A DNA stretch of 48,161 bases from an uncultured Clostridia bacterium (lineage in GTDB: Bacteria; Bacillota; Clostridia; Lachnospirales; Cellulosilyticaceae). Positions 43,454-48,161 of this stretch are shown piece by piece (the stretch's first letter is position 1; each line of letters opens with the position of its first letter). The notes below the pieces were generated by a model, which was given only the letters and a program-made list of their open reading frames with translations, ran no database searches and was not told the DNA's origin. Made by a program: the position numbers and the translations under genes. Location of the stretch: assembly GCA_937981575.1 (NCBI GenBank), contig CALJNR010000062.1, forward strand, positions 1 through 48,161. Reading direction: 5' to 3'.

Positions 43454-43560
43454 AGATTTCACATCTTTACATTTAAATTATTCATGGTGCTGCATGATGT
43501 AAAATCATTGCAAGAAATAACTTTGTATAGATGAATAACTTCATTTATTGATTGTTTCTT
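43454..43560 (+). repeat. Dispersed two-hairpin element, copy F
   Basis: AGATTTCACATCTTT, AAATTATTCATGG, ATGATGTAAAATCATTGCAAG, AACTTTGTATAGATGAATAAC and GATTGTTTCTT. The first stem has one mismatch; the second one G-U pair. It lies between the convergent ends of the AI-2E family and symporter genes. Confidence 0.8.
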
Positions 43561-43582
43561 TAATAGTACATTCATATCATTT

Positions 43583-45076
43583 TTATGATGCTATGTTTTC
43601 TTCTGCTTTATTAAATACATCTGCTATATGCTTAGCGCTCATCTGACTGCTAAACAGGCTCATGACTGGTACAGTAACAACTGATACAATCATCGCAAGA
43701 CTAGATACGATCGGCATATCCAGCGAAAGCACTCCAAGCTTTTCTAAAATGATATAGCCTCCTATTACAAATCCGCCAGCAGCCATACCACTCCATGCAC
43801 CAAATTTTGTTGTCTTTTTCCACCATAGACCAAACAGATAGGGCCCAAGGAACATGCCAGATACAACGCCCCAAGATAACGACATGAGGTAAACGATGGT
43901 AGACGGCTGAAATACAGCTATAATAAACGATAGGGCAACAAACAAACCGCAGAATGCTCTCATCATCAGCATTGTTTTCTTTTCGGAAACCTTGGGCACT
44001 ATAAACCCTTTAATAAAATCTAAAGATATTGTTGAACTAGATACTAATACAAGTGATGAAAGCGTGGACATGGACGCTGAGAGCATGAGCACAATCATAA
44101 TACCTAACAAGGCTTCTGGAAGGGCTTTTTCAAGCATCAGAGGAATGATCATGTCTGGATTGCCATTTGGCATCACCGCCGCTCCGTTTTCAATAAAGAA
44201 TAATCTTCCCATAGATCCAGTAAAATAAGCGCATCCCCCTATCACAAGGGCAAACACTGTAGAAATAATAGTTCCTTTTTTAATAGCTGCATCATTTTTT
44301 ATAGCATAAAACTTATGAATCATTTGTGGCAGCCCCCATACTCCAAAGCTAGTCATAAAAATAAGCCCGAATAGCGAAAGACGTCTCATCCCATCTGAAA
44401 AAGGCATACCAAGACCTGGGTCCAGCTCACGAAGCGCCATAATCCCCCGGCTAAAGCCTCCAACTGTCTGATTGTTTATGACATAAGCTACCATAAGTAT
44501 ACAGCCTGCCAGCATAATAATCCCCTGGATAAAGTCATTAATTGCCGTAGCGACATATCCTCCTAAAAGCAAATAAACTGTTGTAAGCAGCGCCATTAAA
44601 AAAATTGCCAGTTCAAAACTTATCCCAAAAGAACTTTTAAATATGTAGCCAAGTCCTTTATACACTGAAGCTGTATAAGGTACCAAAAAGATAAATATGA
44701 TAAGTGCTGAGACAATTTTCATGCCTTTACTTTGATATCTTTTTTCAAAGAACTCCGGCATTGTGTGAACCTCTAATTTGTGTGTCATATCCCTTGTTTT
44801 CTTAGCGAGAACAATCCATGCAAGCGCACATCCAAAAATTGCATTAGAGATGCCGATCCAAGTTGCAGAAACCCCATACTTCCAGCCTATTCCCCCTGCA
44901 TAGCCGATAAAGATAACCGCTGAGAAATAAGATGTTCCATAAGCAAAAGCACTAATCCACCCCCCCATGTTTCTTCCGCCAAGAAAGAAGTCACTTACAT
45001 TTTTGACACGTTTTTGGCTATAAAGCCCTACTGCAATCATCAAAGCAACAAAAATAATCAGAAATAAAATTTTCAT
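43583..45076 (-). CDS. Sodium:solute symporter (SSS), probable tyrosine or aromatic amino-acid transporter
   Basis: 497 aa from the ATG behind AGGGTGG, with about 13 membrane helices typical of the SSS family. Recognisable stretches are VSDFFLGGRNMGGWISAFAYGTSYFSAVIF (helix 1-2, read in two parts), the LGGYVATAINDFIQGIIML region, and GVWGLPQMIHKFYAIK. The Na+ site residues in helices 1 and 8 (SASMSTLSSLVLVSSSTIS) are present. Overall it resembles the proline/pantothenate branch. A T-box leader whose specifier codon reads UAC (Tyr) lies directly upstream, so it is probably induced when tRNA-Tyr is uncharged and takes up tyrosine. The substrate is inferred from regulation, not from the protein. 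Confidence 0.9.
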   Translation of the reverse strand: MKILFLIIFVALMIAVGLYSQKRVKNVSDFFLGGRNMGGWISAFAYGTSYFSAVIFIGYAGGIGWKYGVSATWIGISNAIFGCALAWIVLAKKTRDMTHKLEVHTMPEFFEKRYQSKGMKIVSALIIFIFLVPYTASVYKGLGYIFKSSFGISFELAIFLMALLTTVYLLLGGYVATAINDFIQGIIMLAGCILMVAYVINNQTVGGFSRGIMALRELDPGLGMPFSDGMRRLSLFGLIFMTSFGVWGLPQMIHKFYAIKNDAAIKKGTIISTVFALVIGGCAYFTGSMGRLFFIENGAAVMPNGNPDMIIPLMLEKALPEALLGIMIVLMLSASMSTLSSLVLVSSSTISLDFIKGFIVPKVSEKKTMLMMRAFCGLFVALSFIIAVFQPSTIVYLMSLSWGVVSGMFLGPYLFGLWWKKTTKFGAWSGMAAGGFVIGGYIILEKLGVLSLDMPIVSSLAMIVSVVTVPVMSLFSSQMSAKHIADVFNKAEENIAS

Positions 45077-45174
45077 TTTGCACCACCCTTTCATTTTACC
45101 TGTTCAATTGATAAATACTTAATAAGTATCTTAATGGTATATGGACTTTTTTATCATGCTGATTTTGAGCATGC

Positions 45175-45480
45175 AAAAAACTCCCGCCCTACTCAAAGGA
45201 CGAGAGTTAATCCCGTGTTACCACCTTCATTCGCTACTGCCTCACAGCAGTAACCTCTGCAAGTATGCCAAAAACAGCTTTTGGTTATACTCCAGCACGA
45301 TAACGGGTGCAAAAGCCGTCAGCTTCTACTAAGATTTCTGTTCGAAGGTGCACTCAAAGATGTATTCAGATCAATTCCGCTTTGCCCCTCTCAGCCCCCG
45401 GGAACTCTCTTTAAAGCTTCCTTAACCCTACTTGTTCTTATCAACGATTTATCCATTACTTTAAGATAGAAAAGCACGTC
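45175..45480 (-). promoter_or_regulatory. T-box riboswitch, probably tyrosine-specific, upstream of the symporter gene
   Basis: On the minus strand the T-box core AAGGTGGTAACACGGG lies at 45212-45227 and is followed by a terminator (CTCTCGTCC ... GGGCGGGAG) and TTTTTT at 45175. Stem I shows GAACAAGTA, AAAGAGAG and CTGAA-TAC-ATCTTTGAG. Aligning the last with the Asn leader in this window (GAAG-AAC-ATCTTGGAG) puts the specifier at UAC (45362-45364), tyrosine. UGGU in the core would pair with ACCA of tRNA-Tyr, which agrees. Confidence 0.92.
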
Positions 45481-45584
45481 TCGCTAATAAGAGACCAAAC
45501 TTTCCCTTCTCATATGTGCGTGTGTTTTTTGCACGCATTCATGTCTCTATTTTATAATAGATAATAATAAAATACAACACCAAT

Positions 45585-46847
45585 TTAGAAAACTTCACTA
45601 TTTAATAATGTATTTAAAATTCTCATAAGTGTAAGTCTTCTCCTTACAAATGGCGATAATAAAATACTCTGATAAATAATCCCATCACTTAGGCCAATCT
45701 CCTTCATAGTTGTTTTGGCCCCAACTGCATTTAACACCCCTCTAATCTCTTCTCCAGACGGAAGCGCAGCAATTAGTGCTTTAATTTTCCCAAACTGCTC
45801 ATATAGTTTTTTGAAATCAATTTCATCTAAGAGGTCAGGCATATTTTCCTCAAGAATAGAGGGGTACATCCCTTTAAAGTACTCTTTTAAATACCCATGA
45901 GGCAGTCCTTTATAAATAGGTTCTGCTGCTATTTCATATTCAAGAAACTTCTTGTACGTATCGCATACAATCGCTAAAGCAACGCCTACTTTTTCCCCAT
46001 GAAGTGCTTCTGTTTCTGGATTTATAACATGCATCTCCCACAAATGTGAAAGATGGTGCTCAGCCCCTGATGCCGGCCTAGAATTTCCTACCATCTGCAT
46101 GGCAAGCCCTGAAAGGATCTGGGCATACATTAGGTTTTCTAAAGCAGCTGCTTCCCCTTGTCTGATACCCTCTATACTTTCAGCTACTTTTTGTACAGCC
46201 TCAAGCTCTATAGCAGCTACTTTTTCACAAATGTATTCTCCTGTAATTAAATGCGCTGTCTGCCAGTCAAGAAGTGCTGTATATTTTCCTAGCAGATCTG
46301 CAACCCCCGATGCTGTCAGCCGATAGGGAGCATCTATAAAAATGTCAGTATCTGCAAACACAGCTAGCGGTGAAACCGCTGGATAAGTAACTTTTAACCC
46401 TCCCATTGTCATTGCAGCAACTGTTGATACAAATCCATCTACACTAGCGGCAGTTGGTACAGCTATAAAAGGAATTCTTTTTTCTTTTGCTGTATAGCGT
46501 GTTAAATCATGTATTGTTCCTGCACCAACTGCCAGCAGCAAAGAAGCTTTTGGTCTGATGATCTCCCTAATCTTTTTTATCCCCTGTTCATCTGCATGCA
46601 GCGACTCGGCAGGCAATACAATCAAAGTTTTATTTTCATTTGTAATGAACTCAAAAACTTTTTCTCCTGCTGCTTTATAAGTATTGGTATCACAAATTAC
46701 TACAGGATACTCCCCTTCTTTAGAAGATTCAACATATGCTGGTAATAGATTGATGGCTCCTTTTTGAATACATACCCTTTTTACCTCCAGACTATGAAGC
46801 CTTCCACAAGCGCACGAGCCCCTAAACTTATCTAAGTTTATTTCCAT
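45585..46847 (-). CDS. araM: AraM-like sn-glycerol-1-phosphate dehydrogenase
   Basis: 420 aa from the ATG behind AGAGGGGGATC. It belongs to the iron/nickel-dependent dehydrogenase fold. The NAD-binding AVGAGTIHDLTRYTA is the AraM/G1PDH version of the GGGS motif, VPTAASVDGFVSTVAAMTM follows, and metal-binding residues lie in ADLLGKYTALLDW, SGAEHHLSHLWEM and LHGEKVGVA. AraM of Bacillus makes sn-glycerol-1-phosphate from dihydroxyacetone phosphate, an archaeal-type glycerol phosphate used for a bacterial lipid. It is the third gene of the ara operon here, 68 bases after araD, as in Bacillus where araM is also in the arabinose operon. The link between arabinose and this reaction is not explained by sequence. 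Confidence 0.9.
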   Translation of the reverse strand: MEINLDKFRGSCACGRLHSLEVKRVCIQKGAINLLPAYVESSKEGEYPVVICDTNTYKAAGEKVFEFITNENKTLIVLPAESLHADEQGIKKIREIIRPKASLLLAVGAGTIHDLTRYTAKEKRIPFIAVPTAASVDGFVSTVAAMTMGGLKVTYPAVSPLAVFADTDIFIDAPYRLTASGVADLLGKYTALLDWQTAHLITGEYICEKVAAIELEAVQKVAESIEGIRQGEAAALENLMYAQILSGLAMQMVGNSRPASGAEHHLSHLWEMHVINPETEALHGEKVGVALAIVCDTYKKFLEYEIAAEPIYKGLPHGYLKEYFKGMYPSILEENMPDLLDEIDFKKLYEQFGKIKALIAALPSGEEIRGVLNAVGAKTTMKEIGLSDGIIYQSILLSPFVRRRLTLMRILNTLLNSEVF

Positions 46848-46915
46848 ATTTGATCCCCCTCTAAGATAAAGAGACACCCCGCATAGCTGATGCCATGCAG
46901 GATGCCAGAAATTTA

Positions 46916-47605
46916 TTATTGCCCGTAATAGGCATTTTTACCGTGTTTTCTTAAATAGTGTTTATCAAGCAGCTCTTTTTGCATGTTTTTTTCTGAATTA
47001 TTAAGAAGCAAAGCCGTATTAAAAGCCATTTTGCTGACTTCTTCTAAAACTACCGAATGATAAACAGCGTCTTTTGCATCTTTTCCCCAAGTAAATGGGC
47101 CATGTTCTTTAACTAGTACAGCGGGGATATCCATTGGGTTTAAGTCTTTGAAAGTTTCTACAATAACATTACCGGTTTCCGCTTCATAAGCACCCGAAAT
47201 TTCCGCTGGCGTCATGCTTCTTGTACAAGGAATGGCCCCATAAAAATAATCTGCATGGGTTGTACCAAGTGCATTAACTGCTCTGCCAGCTTGAGCAAAA
47301 CTCGTTGCCATTAACGAATGGGTATGAACAATCCCCCCAACTTCCGGAAAGGCTTTGTAAAGTACAAGGTGCGTTGGAGTATCTGAAGAAGGCTTAAATT
47401 TACCTTCTACCACATTGCCTTCTAAATCAACGACTACCATGTCTTCAACTTTTAGTTCATCATATTCAACACCACTTGGTTTAATAACTACAAGTCCCTT
47501 TTCTCTGTCTATGCCGCTGACATTTCCCCAAGTGTAAACAACAAGTCCACGCTTAGGCAGTTCTAAATTAGCTTCAAAAACCTCTTTTTTTAAGCTTTCT
47601 AACAT
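46916..47605 (-). CDS. araD: L-ribulose-5-phosphate 4-epimerase
   Basis: 229 aa, normal AraD length. It is a class II aldolase fold zinc enzyme: [14 protein letters not shown] near residue 24, [12 protein letters not shown] for phosphate binding, the zinc histidines in [16 protein letters not shown] near residue 95, GTTHADYF, and the third zinc His in [12 protein letters not shown] near 170. It turns L-ribulose 5-phosphate into D-xylulose 5-phosphate, feeding arabinose into the pentose phosphate pathway. GGAGGAGATGATACA precedes the ATG. araA ends 15 bases upstream, so they are co-transcribed. The ribulokinase gene araB is not in the window. Confidence 0.96.
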   Translation of the reverse strand: MLESLKKEVFEANLELPKRGLVVYTWGNVSGIDREKGLVVIKPSGVEYDELKVEDMVVVDLEGNVVEGKFKPSSDTPTHLVLYKAFPEVGGIVHTHSLMATSFAQAGRAVNALGTTHADYFYGAIPCTRSMTPAEISGAYEAETGNVIVETFKDLNPMDIPAVLVKEHGPFTWGKDAKDAVYHSVVLEEVSKMAFNTALLLNNSEKNMQKELLDKHYLRKHGKNAYYGQ

Positions 47606-47620
47606 TGTATCATCTCCTCC

Positions 47621-48161
47621 TTATGACCTAAATTTCCAAAGCATATCATTTAGCTGAAGTTCCTTTTTAAACTGGGTAATCTTGGTGTCTTTGTCTATTA
47701 CTACGTATTCTATGTCCATCATCTCTGCCCAATCAATCAGGTCTTCCGCTGTTACTTCATAAGAAAATACTGTATGGTGTGCGCCTCCTGCATAAATCCA
47801 CGCTTCTGCTGAATCCGTCATAGAAGGTTCTGCTTTCCAAAGCACACGGGCAACTGGCAGATTTGGCATTTCCTTCGGAATAGCCACCGCTTCAACCTCT
47901 AAAATAATAAGACGCATTCTGCCGCCCATATCAATAAGGGATGCACACACAGCCCTGCCTGGTCTGCCATTAAATACAAGTCTTGCTGGAGGCTCCTTAT
48001 CGCCAATCCCCAGTGGATGCACTTCAATTCTTGGTTTTTCTTCTGCAATCGTTGGGCATACCTCAAGCATATGGGCTCCTAAAATCATTTCATTGCCTGG
48101 CTCAAAATGATACGTATAGTCTTCCATAAAAGAAGTTCCTTTGTTATTTGCAATCAGTTTC
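47621..48161 (-). CDS. araA: L-arabinose isomerase (partial, C-terminal part)
   Basis: The last 179 codons of araA; the frame stays open to the right edge, so the ATG at 48127 is internal, not a start. The edge reads KLIANNKGTSFMEDYTYHF, the family motif around an active-site Glu, followed by GAHMLEVCPTI, RIEVHPLGIG and the C-terminal YAGGAHHTVFSYEVTAEDLIDWAEM with the conserved His pair. The enzyme converts L-arabinose to L-ribulose with Mn2+ as cofactor. araD follows after 15 bases. The operon order araA-araD-araM implies that the regulator, kinase or transporter genes lie beyond the right edge. Confidence 0.96.
   Translation of the reverse strand, partial: KLIANNKGTSFMEDYTYHFEPGNEMILGAHMLEVCPTIAEEKPRIEVHPLGIGDKEPPARLVFNGRPGRAVCASLIDMGGRMRLIILEVEAVAIPKEMPNLPVARVLWKAEPSMTDSAEAWIYAGGAHHTVFSYEVTAEDLIDWAEMMDIEYVVIDKDTKITQFKKELQLNDMLWKFRS

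Noticed and set aside
650-43560. Kissing-loop or pseudoknot between the two hairpin loops of the dispersed element
   Set aside because: Copy F has complementary loop segments (ATTATTCAT and ATGAATAA), but copies A, B, D and E do not keep the pairing, so it is not supported.
47621-48127. A complete 168-aa gene starting at MEDYTYHFE
   Set aside because: The frame continues upstream to the window edge as KLIANNKGTSF, which is standard araA sequence, so this is an internal Met of a truncated araA.

Overview
The window is AT-rich DNA from an anaerobic, low-GC Firmicute. Class III ribonucleotide reductase (nrdD/nrdG), T-box leaders, a yybP-ykoY riboswitch, an ammonia-dependent asparagine synthetase and strong AGGAGG-type ribosome sites all fit a spore-forming Clostridium, probably in the Lachnospirales. 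The species is inferred only.

Positions 1-20,000, read leftwards, hold the striking part. After a truncated ABC-transporter ATPase gene at the left edge comes a head-to-tail array of nine subtilisin-like (S8) genes. Five are short (563-591 aa) with an intact Asp/His/Ser triad and the Csp germination-protease layout: N-terminal prodomain, no signal peptide, and a large insert between the oxyanion Asn and the catalytic Ser. Four are long (about 800 aa). In these the subtilase domain has lost the catalytic His and Ser and the canonical Asp motif, and it sits behind an N-terminal lobe that looks like a second, shrunken prodomain-plus-subtilase unit. In transcription order the array reads long-long-long-short-short-short-long-short-short. 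Two long genes carry one-base frameshifts in nearly the same part of the protein. Related hairpins precede several array genes.

Positions 20,100-35,400 are mostly housekeeping: a DEDDh exonuclease, nrdD-nrdG, an L-lactate/2-hydroxyacid dehydrogenase with a YdcZ-type transporter, asnA under an Asn T-box, a GntR regulator, a cell-wall amidase overlapping a ferritin-like gene, ung, a cymR-cysK pair, a YitT protein, a DUF4340 protein and an unknown gene.

Positions 35,400-48,161 hold an EamA transporter, an orphan membrane histidine kinase, a GIY-YIG-like protein paired with a zinc-finger protein, a CaCA cation exchanger behind a Mn2+ (yybP-ykoY) riboswitch, an MgtC protein, an AI-2E family permease, a sodium:solute symporter behind a T-box that reads as tyrosine-specific, and an arabinose operon (araA, araD, araM-like) running off the right edge.

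A 107-109 bp dispersed element with two hairpins occurs six times in intergenic DNA (five full copies, one half copy). No tRNA, rRNA, CRISPR array, transposase or prophage was seen.
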